Part shown: in pieces, positions 1 through 7,943 of the stretch
Position numbering within the stretch: position 1 is the stretch's first letter
Layout: the number at the start of each line of letters is the position of its first letter
NCBI RefSeq assembly: GCF_026008515.1
Contig: NZ_BQYM01000010.1
Coordinates: forward strand, 62,001-126,000
Reading direction: 5' to 3'
Source: Hoyosella levis
GTDB taxonomy: Bacteria > Actinomycetota > Actinomycetes > Mycobacteriales > Mycobacteriaceae
Length of the DNA stretch: 64,000 nt
Notes under the pieces: generated by a model
What the model was told of the DNA's origin: nothing
Seen by the model: the letters and a program-made list of their open reading frames with translations, nothing else
Databases searched by the model: none
Translations under genes and position numbers: made by a program

Positions 1-1
1 A

Positions 2-64
2 AGCGATGTCCTCGGCGCCAGCGACGCCGGGATCGTCACGGGAGCAGCCAACGGCATCGCTTGA
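2..64 (+). CDS. C-terminal fragment of an unidentified protein (cut by window edge)
   Basis: An open frame enters from the left edge and stops at TGA 62-64. The 20 visible residues read SDVLGASDAGIVTGAANGIA. The stop lies 52 bp before hchA on the same strand, so the two may share a transcript. The pattern SDVL...GIVTG weakly recalls the end of DJ-1/PfpI-like or catalase C-terminal domains, but it is too short to name. Confidence 0.4.
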   Translation, partial: SDVLGASDAGIVTGAANGIA

Positions 65-116
65 GCACTTTGGAGGCCAAGCGGCCAACGGAACGACAAC
101 GTAAGGAACGTCGAAC

Positions 117-977
117 ATGGCTGACACCAATGCAGATCGCAATCCCGCAGCGGACCCCGCGGAGGACAACGCCTTCTTCCCTTCCCCCTACTCTCTGAGC
201 CAGTTCACGGCGAGCAAGACCGACTTCGACGGCCTCTCCACCGACAAGAAGTACACCGGCGGAAAGTGGAAGATCCTCGTGATCGCCACCGAGGAGCGGT
301 ACATGCTGATGGAGAACGGAACGTTCTTCTCCACTGGCAATCACCCGGTCGAGACACTGCTGCCCCTGCACCACATGGCCGAGGCGGGCTACGGCATCGA
401 TGTCGCCACGGTCGGTGGCGCGCCCGGCAAGTTCGAGTGGTGGGCCTTCCCGAAGGAGGACGAGGCCATCAAGTCGGCCTGGGAGGCCACGAGCGAGGCG
501 TTCAAGGCTCCCAGGAAGCTCGCCGACGTCCTTGACGAGGGGCTCGACGACTACGCGGCCGTTTTTGTCCCCGGTGGCCACGGGGCGATGAACGGCATCC
601 CGTTCAGCAGGGACGTCCAGAAGGCTTTGGACTTCTTCCTCGAGAATGATCGCCTGATCATCACGCTGTGCCACGGGCCCGCCGGTTTCCTCGCGAGCGG
701 GATCGATCGCGAGACGAACCCGTTCGCCGGCTACAAGATGGTGGCGTTCCCCGATTCGATTGACTTCGGAGTGGCACTCGAGATGGGCTACCTGCCCGGA
801 AAGATGCCGTGGAAGCTCGGCGCCACCCTGGAGGGCGAGGGCATCGAGATCGTCAACGACGACATGTCGGGCGCCACCACGCGCGACCGCAATGTCCTGA
901 CCGGCGACAGCCCGCTCGCGGCCAACAATCTCGGCAAGGAATCCGTCGCCGCGCTCCTCGAGAAGTTCGGCAACTGA
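117..977 (+). CDS. hchA: Hsp31-type chaperone / glyoxalase III-like deglycase (DJ-1/PfpI superfamily)
   Basis: The 286-residue protein matches E. coli Hsp31 (HchA, 283 aa) along its length, including AEDNAFFPSPYSLSQ near the N terminus, FSTGNHPVETLLPL, VFVPGGHGAMNG and the nucleophile elbow TLCHGPAGF. The elbow cysteine is residue 185, the same number as the catalytic Cys of E. coli Hsp31. Members of this family act in the cytosol, convert methylglyoxal to lactate without glutathione and have holdase activity; their repair of glycated proteins is debated. The start follows AAGGAACG. It stands apart from the minus-strand operon on its right, from which it is separated by a palindromic repeat. 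Confidence 0.93.
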   Translation: MADTNADRNPAADPAEDNAFFPSPYSLSQFTASKTDFDGLSTDKKYTGGKWKILVIATEERYMLMENGTFFSTGNHPVETLLPLHHMAEAGYGIDVATVGGAPGKFEWWAFPKEDEAIKSAWEATSEAFKAPRKLADVLDEGLDDYAAVFVPGGHGAMNGIPFSRDVQKALDFFLENDRLIITLCHGPAGFLASGIDRETNPFAGYKMVAFPDSIDFGVALEMGYLPGKMPWKLGATLEGEGIEIVNDDMSGATTRDRNVLTGDSPLAANNLGKESVAALLEKFGN

Positions 978-995
978 CACGACCGACGCTCTGTG

Positions 996-1066
996 CAAAC
1001 GCGATAGAAGCCGTCCGAAACCCCAGGCCTGCTTCTATCGCGTTTAGCAGTTTCTATCGCGTTTGG
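996..1066. repeat. Interspersed hairpin repeat, family 1, copy 1 (one left arm, two right arms)
   Basis: The arm CAAACGCGATAGAAG (996-1010) is followed by its complement CTTCTATCGCGTTT (1032-1045) and again by TTCTATCGCGTTTGG (1052-1066). The same arms recur at six other intergenic sites in this window. Here it lies between convergent genes (hchA and the SDR gene), where it could act as a two-way terminator. Confidence 0.85.
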
Positions 1067-1081
1067 CGCTCTTGCCGCCCG

Positions 1082-1903
1082 CTAGTCGGCGCCTTCGAGC
1101 CGAGGGCGCAGCTTGGCCCAGTACGCGACCAGCTGCCGGGCAGCGAGTGCTGGTGCGAAGCGCTGCACGAGCACGGCCCGGCGCGCATCGGGATGGGTGA
1201 TCACGCGGTACTTTCCGTGATCGACCGCGTGCACGATCTGCTTCGCGACGTCGGCGGCGGTGACCTTCGATGACTTCATGAGCTTGCCCATCAGCCCCAC
1301 CATTGCTGGATCGGGGCTGCGCATCCGGTCGCCGAGGTTGGTGGCGAAGAAGGACGGGCAGACGACGGTGGTCCTGATCCCGTAGGGCGCGAGCTCGTGC
1401 CGGAGCGTGTCCGACAGCGAGATCACCCCGGCCTTCGACACGTTGTACGAGGCCATCCCCGGCACATTGAGCACCCCGGCCATCGAGGCGATATTGACGA
1501 TATGGCCGCTACCGGCCTGCTTGAACATCGGTGTCACCGCGCGGCATCCGGCAACAACACCCATGAGGTTGATCCGCAGGATCCAGTCCCAATCGCTGGC
1601 CGGGATCCGTTCGAACCGGCCCGCCGCCGCCACGCCGGCATTGTTCACCAGGATGTCGAGACCGCCCCATTGCGCGGTGCACCACTGCACGGCATCAGCC
1701 CAGGCGGATCCGTCGGTCACATCGAGCGCGCGGAACTCGACCACACCACCGGCACCAGCGAGCTCCGCGCACGTGGATTCGCCCGCCGCGCTGTCGATGT
1801 CGGTGATGAGCACGCGTGCCCCCGTCCGCAGGAAGGCCTCCGCGACCTCCTTGCCGAGGCCCGAGGCGCCACCGGTCACCAGGACGCGCCTGCTCGCCGT
1901 CAC
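1082..1903 (-). CDS. Short-chain dehydrogenase/reductase (SDR), last gene of the acyl-CoA operon
   Basis: A 273-residue classical SDR. It has the nucleotide-binding motif TGGASGLGK (about residues 10-18), the structural NNAG motif (VNNAG, about residue 90), the IASMAG serine strand and the catalytic YNVSK. The product is a cytosolic NAD(P)-dependent oxidoreductase; the substrate cannot be read. It begins 11 bp after the stop of the crotonase upstream of it and is the last gene of a five-gene minus-strand operon (tetR, aidB-like, two crotonases, SDR). The context suggests an alcohol or hydroxyacyl intermediate of an acyl-CoA pathway. Confidence 0.88.
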   Translation of the reverse strand: MTASRRVLVTGGASGLGKEVAEAFLRTGARVLITDIDSAAGESTCAELAGAGGVVEFRALDVTDGSAWADAVQWCTAQWGGLDILVNNAGVAAAGRFERIPASDWDWILRINLMGVVAGCRAVTPMFKQAGSGHIVNIASMAGVLNVPGMASYNVSKAGVISLSDTLRHELAPYGIRTTVVCPSFFATNLGDRMRSPDPAMVGLMGKLMKSSKVTAADVAKQIVHAVDHGKYRVITHPDARRAVLVQRFAPALAARQLVAYWAKLRPRLEGAD

Positions 1904-1914
1904 GGGTTCCCGCC

Positions 1915-2934
1915 TTAATCCGCGCCGGGGCGGGCTCGCTTGTAGTCACCGAATGGTTCATCGCGCTCGCGCACCGCCTCGCGGAATCCGACCGTGGCCG
2001 AGCGCAGCTGGAAGGCATAGCCCTCGCGGGTGTGGCGGGAGACGCCATCGAAGACGGTGCTGATCATCCCGGAGTTGGCGACCCCCTGCGCGAGCAAGGC
2101 TGAGTTGAGCGCAAGCTTGGCCATCATCAACTGGTTCACCGGCATCAGCGCGATGCGGCCGACCAGTTCCTCGGTCCGCTCATCGAGCTCCTCGGCGGGC
2201 CAGGACTCGACGGCGAGGCCCCACTCCTGCGCCCGCTTGCCATCGATGCAGTCGCCGGTGAACAGCATCCGCTTGGCCCGTTGATCACCGATCCGGTGGG
2301 CCCACATCCCCGCGGCGGGAATGCCCCAGACGCGCGTGGGCGGGTAGCCGATCTTGGTGTCGTCGGCGCAGATGATCTGGTCGCAGTACAGCGCGATGTC
2401 CGTGCCGCCGGCGACAGCGAAGCCGTGCAGCTTGGCGACGGTGGGCTTGTTCGCGTGCAGCAGCGAGGAGAATCCCCGGTTGAAGCGGCTCATCATGGCG
2501 TAGTCGGCCATCGGATCCCAGGTGCCCCAGGGATTGTGGTTGCTCGCCTGGACGGCGGGATCGACGACGGTCCCGGCCGCGCCAGCGGGGCCGTCAGCTG
2601 TGTCGAAGCCGCTCTCTGCGAACATCTCCAGGTCGTATCCGCCGCAGAACCCTTTGCCGCGCCCGGAAAGCAGGATCACGTGCACGCGAGGGTCCAGGTC
2701 GGCTCGCTCGACCGCGTCGGCCAGCTCGACCGGGGTATCGGAGGTGATGGCGTTGCCACGCTCGGGGCGGTTGAACGTGATGCGGGCGATACGCCCATCG
2801 CGGTCATAGGTGAGCGTGCGATAGGTGCGCCCCTCGTCGGGATCGGGGCGCCCCGCCCAGGGCGATCCAGGCGTCTCGGCCCAGTTCTCCTGCCATGCGG
2901 CTGCCCTCGTGCCCGAATGCTCGTTGTGGTCCAC
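1915..2934 (-). CDS. Enoyl-CoA hydratase/isomerase family protein (crotonase), long form
   Basis: A crotonase-fold protein of 339 residues, longer than the usual 260. The core shows ITFNRPERGNAIT, the first oxyanion-hole segment GRGKGFCGGYDL and the second segment KLHGFAVAGGTDIALYCD. The start is taken as GTG at 2934, because AGAGGGG lies about 9 bases upstream and the protein then begins VDHNEH; a longer open frame continues upstream but overlaps the previous gene. About 60 residues precede the fold and an insertion follows the first oxyanion segment. The usual Glu pair of true hydratases is not obvious, so the exact reaction is uncertain. Confidence 0.85.
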   Translation of the reverse strand: MDHNEHSGTRAAAWQENWAETPGSPWAGRPDPDEGRTYRTLTYDRDGRIARITFNRPERGNAITSDTPVELADAVERADLDPRVHVILLSGRGKGFCGGYDLEMFAESGFDTADGPAGAAGTVVDPAVQASNHNPWGTWDPMADYAMMSRFNRGFSSLLHANKPTVAKLHGFAVAGGTDIALYCDQIICADDTKIGYPPTRVWGIPAAGMWAHRIGDQRAKRMLFTGDCIDGKRAQEWGLAVESWPAEELDERTEELVGRIALMPVNQLMMAKLALNSALLAQGVANSGMISTVFDGVSRHTREGYAFQLRSATVGFREAVRERDEPFGDYKRARPGAD

Positions 2935-2945
2935 GAGTGTCCCCT

Positions 2946-3731
2946 CTACTTCTCGGTCGTACTGGAATCGGCGAAGCTGCCGTGGCGACCGTGGCCGGAG
3001 GCGAACTTCCCAGCCCCGGAGAATGCGTCGACCAGCGAGGTCATCCCGCGCTGCCACTCGTTGGCGATCGCCTCGTCGAGCGGCATGCTCTCCTGCTCGT
3101 AGCTCGATAGCCGGTCCTGCCGCATGCAGGTCTGGGGGAACTGCGCGAGCTGCTCGGCGAGCTCGATGGCCTCGTCCAGGGCCTTGCCCGGTGCGCTGAT
3201 CCGGTTCGCGAGACCCATTCGTCGGGCTTCCTCCGCGCCGACCGGACGACCCGTGAGGATCATGTCGAGAGCGTGCGAATGCCCGATGAGCCGCGGCAAC
3301 CGGATGGTTCCTCCGTCGATGAGGGGCACGCCCCAGCGGCGGCAGAACACCCCGAACGTCGCATCCGGATCGGCCACGCGGAGATCGGCCCAGATAGCCA
3401 GTTCCAGTCCACCGGCCACCGCATAGCCGTCGACGGCGGCGATCACCGGCTTGCTGAGCAGCAAGCGGGTGGGTCCCATTCCAGCTGGTCCCTCCTCTCC
3501 CGGCTCCGCGATATCGATGTCGCCCTTGGCGACGGCCTTGAGGTCGGCTCCGGCGCAGAAGTTGCCGCCCGCGCCGTGGAACACTGCGACAGAAGCGCTC
3601 TCGTCGCGATCGAACTCCTGGAACGCGTCGGTCAGCGCGCGCGCATGGTGGTGGTCGACGGCGTTGCGGACTTCCGGGCGATCGAGGGTGATGACGGAGA
3701 TCGGCCCGCGCCGCTCGACAGTGACTGTCAT
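2946..3731 (-). CDS. Enoyl-CoA hydratase family protein (crotonase)
   Basis: A 261-residue crotonase of ordinary length: ITLDRPEVRNAV, GAGGNFCAGADLKAV (first oxyanion segment) and VDGYAVAGGLELAIWADLR (second), then the ending TGRPVGAEEARRMGLANR typical of the family. It would act on acyl- or enoyl-CoA thioesters in the cytosol. Its ATG overlaps the stop of the aidB-like gene by four bases (ATGA), a sign of coupled translation. The second crotonase starts 11 bp downstream. Two different crotonases in one operon suggest consecutive steps, or a hydratase plus an isomerase or hydrolase. Confidence 0.9.
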   Translation of the reverse strand: MTVTVERRGPISVITLDRPEVRNAVDHHHARALTDAFQEFDRDESASVAVFHGAGGNFCAGADLKAVAKGDIDIAEPGEEGPAGMGPTRLLLSKPVIAAVDGYAVAGGLELAIWADLRVADPDATFGVFCRRWGVPLIDGGTIRLPRLIGHSHALDMILTGRPVGAEEARRMGLANRISAPGKALDEAIELAEQLAQFPQTCMRQDRLSSYEQESMPLDEAIANEWQRGMTSLVDAFSGAGKFASGHGRHGSFADSSTTEK

Positions 3732-5362
3732 GAGGCCACCTTGGGGTTCGCGCGATCGATGATCGTTCCGGTGTCGATACCGGTGGGCAGGATGCCGAAC
3801 ACGTCGCCCCAGTGCTCGCCCAGCCGGCTCGCGGTGAAAGCATCGGCGACCGCGGAATGCCCGTAGCGCACGAGCAGCGACCCCTGCAGTACCTTCGCCA
3901 TACCGCCGACGATCCGGCGGGCGCGGTACTGGATGGTTTCGAAGTCCGTGAACTGGGCCTGGAGCTCGGAGATCGCCTGGTCGAGGCGCTTGTCGGCCCC
4001 GGCCGCGCGTTTGACCTCGTCGAAGAACACTTCCAGCGTCTCGGGCTGCTTCGCCATCGCGCGCAGCGTGTCCAGCGCGGCGACGTTGCCGGAGCCCTCC
4101 CAGACCGACATCAACGGAGCCTCGCGATAGATCCGTGGCATCCTCGACTCCTCGACGTATCCGTTGCCACCGAGGCATTCGAGCGCCTCCCCGGCGTGCA
4201 CCGGGCCGCGCTTGCACACGTAGTACTTGGAGACGGCCAGGCTGATCCGGCGCAGTGCCGTCGCGTGCTCGTCCCCCGCCGCTGCCTTGTCGGTGAGCGC
4301 GGCCAGCCACAGGCCGACCGTGGTTGCTGCCTCGGCCTCGATAGCGAGGTCCGCGAGCACGTTGCGCATGGCGGGCTGGTCGATGAGAAACGCCCCGAAC
4401 GCCTGCCGGTGCGCGGCATGGAACGTTGCCTGCTGGACGCCGAGGCGCATGAGGACGCTTGAGCCGAGGGTGCAGTCGAGGCGGGTCATGTTGACCATCT
4501 CGATGATGGTCGGGACGCCGCGGCCCTCCTCGCCGACGAGCCAGGCAGTCGCGTTGTCGTACTCGATCTCGCTCGAGGCGTTCGAGTGGTTGCCGAGCTT
4601 GTCCTTGAGCCGCTGCAGCGAGATGGCGTTGCGGGTGCCGTCGGGAAGCACGCGCGGCACGAAGAAGCAGGTCACCCCAGCGTCTGTTTGCGCGAGGGTG
4701 AGGAAGAAGTCGGACATCGGCGCGGAAGTGAACCACTTGTGCCCGGTGATGCGGTAGCTGCCGTCGGGCTGGAGCACAGCACGGGTGGTGTTGGCCCGCA
4801 CGTCCGAGCCACCCTGCTTCTCGGTCATCGACATGCCCGCGAGCAGTGACGTCTTGGTGTCCGGGGACGCGAGGACGGGGTCATAGGAGCGGGCCGCGAG
4901 CAGGTTCTCGTACTGCGCGGAGAGCTCCGGGTTGTGCCGCAGCGCTGGAACCACGGCGTAGGTCATCGAGATGGGGCACTGATGGCCGGCGTCTGCCTGG
5001 CCCCACGTGATCATCTTCGCCGCGCGGACGAGGTGCGGGTTCGGTGCCGGGTCGACCCAGGGGGTGCCGTGCAGCCCGAGGCTCGTCGCGTGCGTCATCA
5101 GCTCGTGGTAGGCGGGGTCGTAGGAGACCTCATCGATGCGGAAGCCGTACCGGTCGTGGGTCCTGAGCACCGGGGGGTGCGCCTCCGCGAGGTCACCGAG
5201 GTCGAGCGCGTGCTGGGTGCTCGCGAGCGCGCCCGCGTGCTCCACCTCCTCCCAGCGGTCGAGCGCGCCGCAGCGCTCCAGGGCTTCACGGATGGGGGCA
5301 TAGCTCGCCGGGTTGTAGCCGGTGGCCTGCACTGCCTGGTTGAGGACTTCATGGGTGGGCAT
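3728..5362 (-). CDS. aidB: AidB-like acyl-CoA dehydrogenase
   Basis: The 544-residue product is close in length and sequence pattern to E. coli AidB (541 aa): GMSMTEKQGGSDVRANTTRA, GHKWFTSAPMSD, CFFVPRVLPDGTRNAI, LKDKLGNHSNASSEIE, ALECLGGNGYVEESRMPRIYREAPL and SVWEGSGN. E. coli AidB is a flavoprotein of the alkylation response with weak isovaleryl-CoA dehydrogenase activity and DNA binding. Here the gene follows tetR by six bases and leads into two crotonases and an SDR, so an acyl-CoA metabolic role is at least as likely as DNA protection. The symbol rests on family resemblance, not context. Confidence 0.85.
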   Translation of the reverse strand: MPTHEVLNQAVQATGYNPASYAPIREALERCGALDRWEEVEHAGALASTQHALDLGDLAEAHPPVLRTHDRYGFRIDEVSYDPAYHELMTHATSLGLHGTPWVDPAPNPHLVRAAKMITWGQADAGHQCPISMTYAVVPALRHNPELSAQYENLLAARSYDPVLASPDTKTSLLAGMSMTEKQGGSDVRANTTRAVLQPDGSYRITGHKWFTSAPMSDFFLTLAQTDAGVTCFFVPRVLPDGTRNAISLQRLKDKLGNHSNASSEIEYDNATAWLVGEEGRGVPTIIEMVNMTRLDCTLGSSVLMRLGVQQATFHAAHRQAFGAFLIDQPAMRNVLADLAIEAEAATTVGLWLAALTDKAAAGDEHATALRRISLAVSKYYVCKRGPVHAGEALECLGGNGYVEESRMPRIYREAPLMSVWEGSGNVAALDTLRAMAKQPETLEVFFDEVKRAAGADKRLDQAISELQAQFTDFETIQYRARRIVGGMAKVLQGSLLVRYGHSAVADAFTASRLGEHWGDVFGILPTGIDTGTIIDRANPKVAS

Positions 5363-5368
5363 GGTTGG

Positions 5369-6019
5369 CTACCTCGCCTGGGTTGACTTGCCTGAGTTGA
5401 TCTTGCCTGGCTTGATGGTGGCGCCGAGGGCGCGGGAGACGAATGCCTCCAGCTCGGCGATCGTGGCCGCGGGGTCGGCATGCTGGACCAGTGGAGCGAG
5501 CAGTACGTCGTTGATCGCTCCGACGATGGCGGCGCCGGAGATTCGTGAGTCCTGCGGCGGGAACTCTCCGCGGCCGATTCCTGCATCGACGACGGTCGCG
5601 AACAGGTCGGTGAAGGCGGCGCGGAAAACGAGGCGCTCGGCGTCGACCAGCGGATCGACGGGCTCGGCGAGCAGCGCGTAGGCGAGCCTGGGAGATTTGA
5701 GCGCACGGTGGCAGAACGTGCGGACGGCGGCGAGCGCTGCTTCATGCGGCGAGCACCCGGCGAGCGCGCGGTTGCCTGCCTCCGTCACCGCTGCCACCTC
5801 GCGCGCGACCGCGATGCGGAACACCTCGGCGAACAGCTCCCCCTTGCTGGGGAAGAACCGGTAGATCGTGCCGGTCGCGACACCAGCGCGCTCGGCGACC
5901 CGTGCCATCGAGCAGCCCGCGTAGCCGTCGTCATGGATCAGCTCGGTCGCGGCAGTGACGATGGAGCGCTTTGTCTGGTCGAGACGCGCCTTGACGGCAG
6001 GTGTCTGGCGGTATGCCAT
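5369..6019 (-). CDS. TetR-family regulator, first gene of the acyl-CoA operon
   Basis: A 216-residue TetR-type protein. The N-terminal helix-turn-helix lies at about residues 15-60 (KRSIVTAATELIHDDGYAGC, then MARVAERAGVATGTIYRFF), followed by a divergent helical ligand domain. The ATG at 6019 is chosen because the family domain begins about 15 residues later; no strong ribosome binding site is seen. A palindrome 9 bases upstream is a likely self-operator, so the regulator probably controls its own operon, with an acyl-CoA as plausible ligand (inference). Confidence 0.88.
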   Translation of the reverse strand: MAYRQTPAVKARLDQTKRSIVTAATELIHDDGYAGCSMARVAERAGVATGTIYRFFPSKGELFAEVFRIAVAREVAAVTEAGNRALAGCSPHEAALAAVRTFCHRALKSPRLAYALLAEPVDPLVDAERLVFRAAFTDLFATVVDAGIGRGEFPPQDSRISGAAIVGAINDVLLAPLVQHADPAATIAELEAFVSRALGATIKPGKINSGKSTQAR

Positions 6020-6027
6020 AGAAGAAG

Positions 6028-6041
6028 TGAACACCAGTTCA
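6028..6041 (-). promoter_or_regulatory. Likely TetR operator in front of the acyl-CoA operon
   Basis: TGAACACCAGTTCA is a 14-bp inverted repeat (TGAAC, 4-base spacer, GTTCA) lying 9 bases upstream of the tetR ATG. A TTGACC hexamer (minus strand, 6049-6054) lies just beyond it, in a position to be part of a promoter that the bound repressor would cover. Confidence 0.55.
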
Positions 6042-6139
6042 TAGCTTTGGTCAAGGATTCTCGCGGGAATTGTCGGCAAGGCACGCGCGAGCACCCCCGG
6101 CCCTAGCCAATTGCCTAGGCCACGGCGTAGCCTGGGCCG

Positions 6140-7114
6140 ATGCGGTACGCCGACTGGGGTGAGCGGGTCGGCCGCTGGTCCGGAATTCGCAGCGAGACAG
6201 TCAATGTGCTCGGCACGACGGTTCATTACCTGGTAACCGACCGCACGCGGACGCCAGCTGGGCCGGTCCACCTGCTCGTTCCCGGCGCAGCTGGCGGCGC
6301 CTCGCAGTGGCTCGATGTGCTCGCGGAACTGCGGCCACACGCGCACGCGATCGCGATAGACCTGCCCGGCACGCTGGCCGGCCACACTGCGCTACCGAAC
6401 CGGCGCGCGGCGCGCATCGAGACCAACGCGGCGTTCCTGCGCGGTTTCATCGACGTGCTCGAGCTCCATCGGGTCGTGGTCCACGGCTGGTCGGCGGGCG
6501 GGATGATCGCGTTGCTGCTCGCCGACCAATCACCCGAACGGGTTGATGCGCTCGTGCTCGTGGCGCCGGCACTTCCTCCCCCGCTGGGCCACCGCGAGGC
6601 GCGCATGTGGAGAACCCTCGGCAGGGTGGGACTGGCAGTTGTGCCGCCAGTCGTCCGTGTGCTGCTACGCCTATCGGGACGGCGCATCCTCGCAGCTTCG
6701 CAGCGGCAGCTAGCCGATCCCGCGTCGATCGCGGACGGGAAATGGAGTGCGGGCGGTGACATGACGAGAATGTCGCCGGAAATCATTAGTCTCATGCGGG
6801 ACGAGATGTCGGCGGTCGAGCCGAAGCGAATGGGAAGCTTGGTCACGGTATACGCCTCGCTGATGTCGCTGATTCTCGTCCGGCGGCGATCCGCGCTCGA
6901 TGCGATGCGCCGCGTCACGGCGCCGGCTCTCCTGATCGTGGGCAACGAGGATCGCCTCGCTCCCCGCGCGTCGATCGATGAGTGGACGGCGCAGCGGCCC
7001 GACTGGCACGCGGTTGTCCTGAACGGTGTGGGTCACGCACCGCCTCTCGAGGCACCCGCCGATTACGCTCGCACGGTCATCGACTGGCATTTTTCCCGGG
7101 TTCGGGCCCAGTAG
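6140..7114 (+). CDS. Alpha/beta hydrolase
   Basis: A 324-residue alpha/beta-hydrolase with no signal peptide. LLVPGAAGGASQW is the oxyanion-loop region, HGWSAGGM is the nucleophile elbow with Ser118, LIVGNEDRLAP carries the likely acid and GVGHAPPLEAP the catalytic His. The substrate is unknown; family members hydrolyse esters, lactones or carbon-carbon bonds. It is divergent from the tetR operon, with about 120 bp between the two starts, and has no partner downstream. Confidence 0.85.
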   Translation: MRYADWGERVGRWSGIRSETVNVLGTTVHYLVTDRTRTPAGPVHLLVPGAAGGASQWLDVLAELRPHAHAIAIDLPGTLAGHTALPNRRAARIETNAAFLRGFIDVLELHRVVVHGWSAGGMIALLLADQSPERVDALVLVAPALPPPLGHREARMWRTLGRVGLAVVPPVVRVLLRLSGRRILAASQRQLADPASIADGKWSAGGDMTRMSPEIISLMRDEMSAVEPKRMGSLVTVYASLMSLILVRRRSALDAMRRVTAPALLIVGNEDRLAPRASIDEWTAQRPDWHAVVLNGVGHAPPLEAPADYARTVIDWHFSRVRAQ

Positions 7115-7174
7115 GGCTACGCGATGCCCCTGCTCAGCGGCTGTCGCGGATGTGACGGTGGAGCGCTTGGTGCC

Positions 7175-7212
7175 GTGTTGCCAAAACCCCTAGCGGCCTA
7201 GTTGTGCAACAC
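7175..7212. other. Inverted repeat upstream of the serine recombinase, possible recombination site
   Basis: GTGTTGC (7175-7181) and GCAACAC (7206-7212) flank a 24-base centre that contains two CTAG tetramers around CGGC. Small serine recombinases act on short imperfect palindromes often placed next to their own gene. Size and position fit such a site, but nothing in the sequence proves it; it could instead be an operator. Confidence 0.35.
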
Positions 7213-7221
7213 TTGCCGATC

Positions 7222-7776
7222 ATGGGCGAACTCCTCGGCTACGCGCGCGTGAGCACCACCGACCAGACGACCAGCCTCCAGCAGGACGCGCTGAATGCGA
7301 TTGGCTGCTACCGCATCTGGACCGAGACCGGCAGCGGCGCGAGCACTACGCGCCCCCAGCTCGCTGCGATCCTTGATGCCTTGCGCCCCGGTGACACGCT
7401 CGTGGTGTGGCGGCTCGACCGGCTCGGCCGTTCCTTGCCGCACCTCATCCAGACCGTCGAGGATCTCAATGCCCGGGGCGTCGGTTTCAAGTCGCTCACC
7501 GAGTCCATCGACACCACCACCCCCGGCGGCAAGCTGATCTTCCATATCTTTGGTGCTCTCGCCGAGTTCGAGCGCAATCTCATCCGGGAGCGCACCAACG
7601 CAGGGCTCGCCGCGGCCCGGTCCCGCGGCCGCACGGGTGGCAGGCCGCCCAAGCTCACCCCGGCGAAGCTGCGCCAGGCGAAGCGGATGCGCGAGTCCGG
7701 AGCCACTCTCGCCGAGATCGCTGCGGTTGTGGATGTCTCGCGCACGACCCTCTACCGGCACCTGTCAAAGGCGTAG
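7222..7776 (+). CDS. Small serine recombinase (resolvase/invertase family)
   Basis: Taken from ATG 7222 the protein has 184 residues, the usual size of resolvases and invertases. The catalytic domain has GYARVSTTDQ with the nucleophilic Ser, VWRLDRLGRSLPHLI with the paired arginines, and FGALAEFERNLIRERTNAGL leading into helix E. A C-terminal helix-turn-helix follows (GRPPKLTPAKL... to ...VVDVSRTTLYRHL). A GTG at 7204 is also in frame but falls inside the inverted repeat upstream. No transposase, terminal repeats or invertible segment is visible nearby, so it is either a solitary remnant or acts on a site elsewhere. Confidence 0.92.
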   Translation: MGELLGYARVSTTDQTTSLQQDALNAIGCYRIWTETGSGASTTRPQLAAILDALRPGDTLVVWRLDRLGRSLPHLIQTVEDLNARGVGFKSLTESIDTTTPGGKLIFHIFGALAEFERNLIRERTNAGLAAARSRGRTGGRPPKLTPAKLRQAKRMRESGATLAEIAAVVDVSRTTLYRHLSKA

Positions 7777-7782
7777 AAGCTA

Positions 7783-7819
7783 AGCGGGCCGCGTGAACCC
7801 CTCGGCAACGCGGCCCGCT
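7783..7819 (+). terminator. Stem-loop terminator after the serine recombinase
   Basis: Perfect 12-bp arms AGCGGGCCGCGT (7783-7794) and ACGCGGCCCGCT (7808-7819) with a 13-base loop lie 7 bases after the stop. There is no T-run, as is common in actinobacteria. Confidence 0.75.
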
Positions 7820-7834
7820 GCGCTCGATCGTCCG

Positions 7835-7905
7835 CAAACGCGATAGAACCTGTCAAACGCGATAGAAGCGGACCTGGTATTTCGCCCAGCCTCTATCGCG
7901 TTTGG
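7835..7905. repeat. Interspersed hairpin repeat, family 1, copy 2 (two left arms, one right arm)
   Basis: CAAACGCGATAGAA occurs at 7835-7848 and again at 7854-7867 as the start of CAAACGCGATAGAAG. The complement CTCTATCGCGTTTGG is at 7891-7905. It sits between convergent genes (recombinase and cupredoxin). The doubled arm is the mirror of copies 1 and 7, where the right arm is doubled. Confidence 0.85.
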
Positions 7906-7943
7906 GCGCTCTGGTTGGTGTGGGCGATCCAGGCACCGCGCCG

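Noticed and set aside
2935-3843. Upstream extension of the first crotonase frame to 3843
   Set aside because: It would overlap the whole second crotonase. GTG 2934 has a ribosome binding site and gives a plausible protein.
7204-7221. GTG 7204 as start of the serine recombinase
   Set aside because: It would place the start inside the inverted repeat, while ATG 7222 gives the usual resolvase N terminus (MGELLGYARVST).
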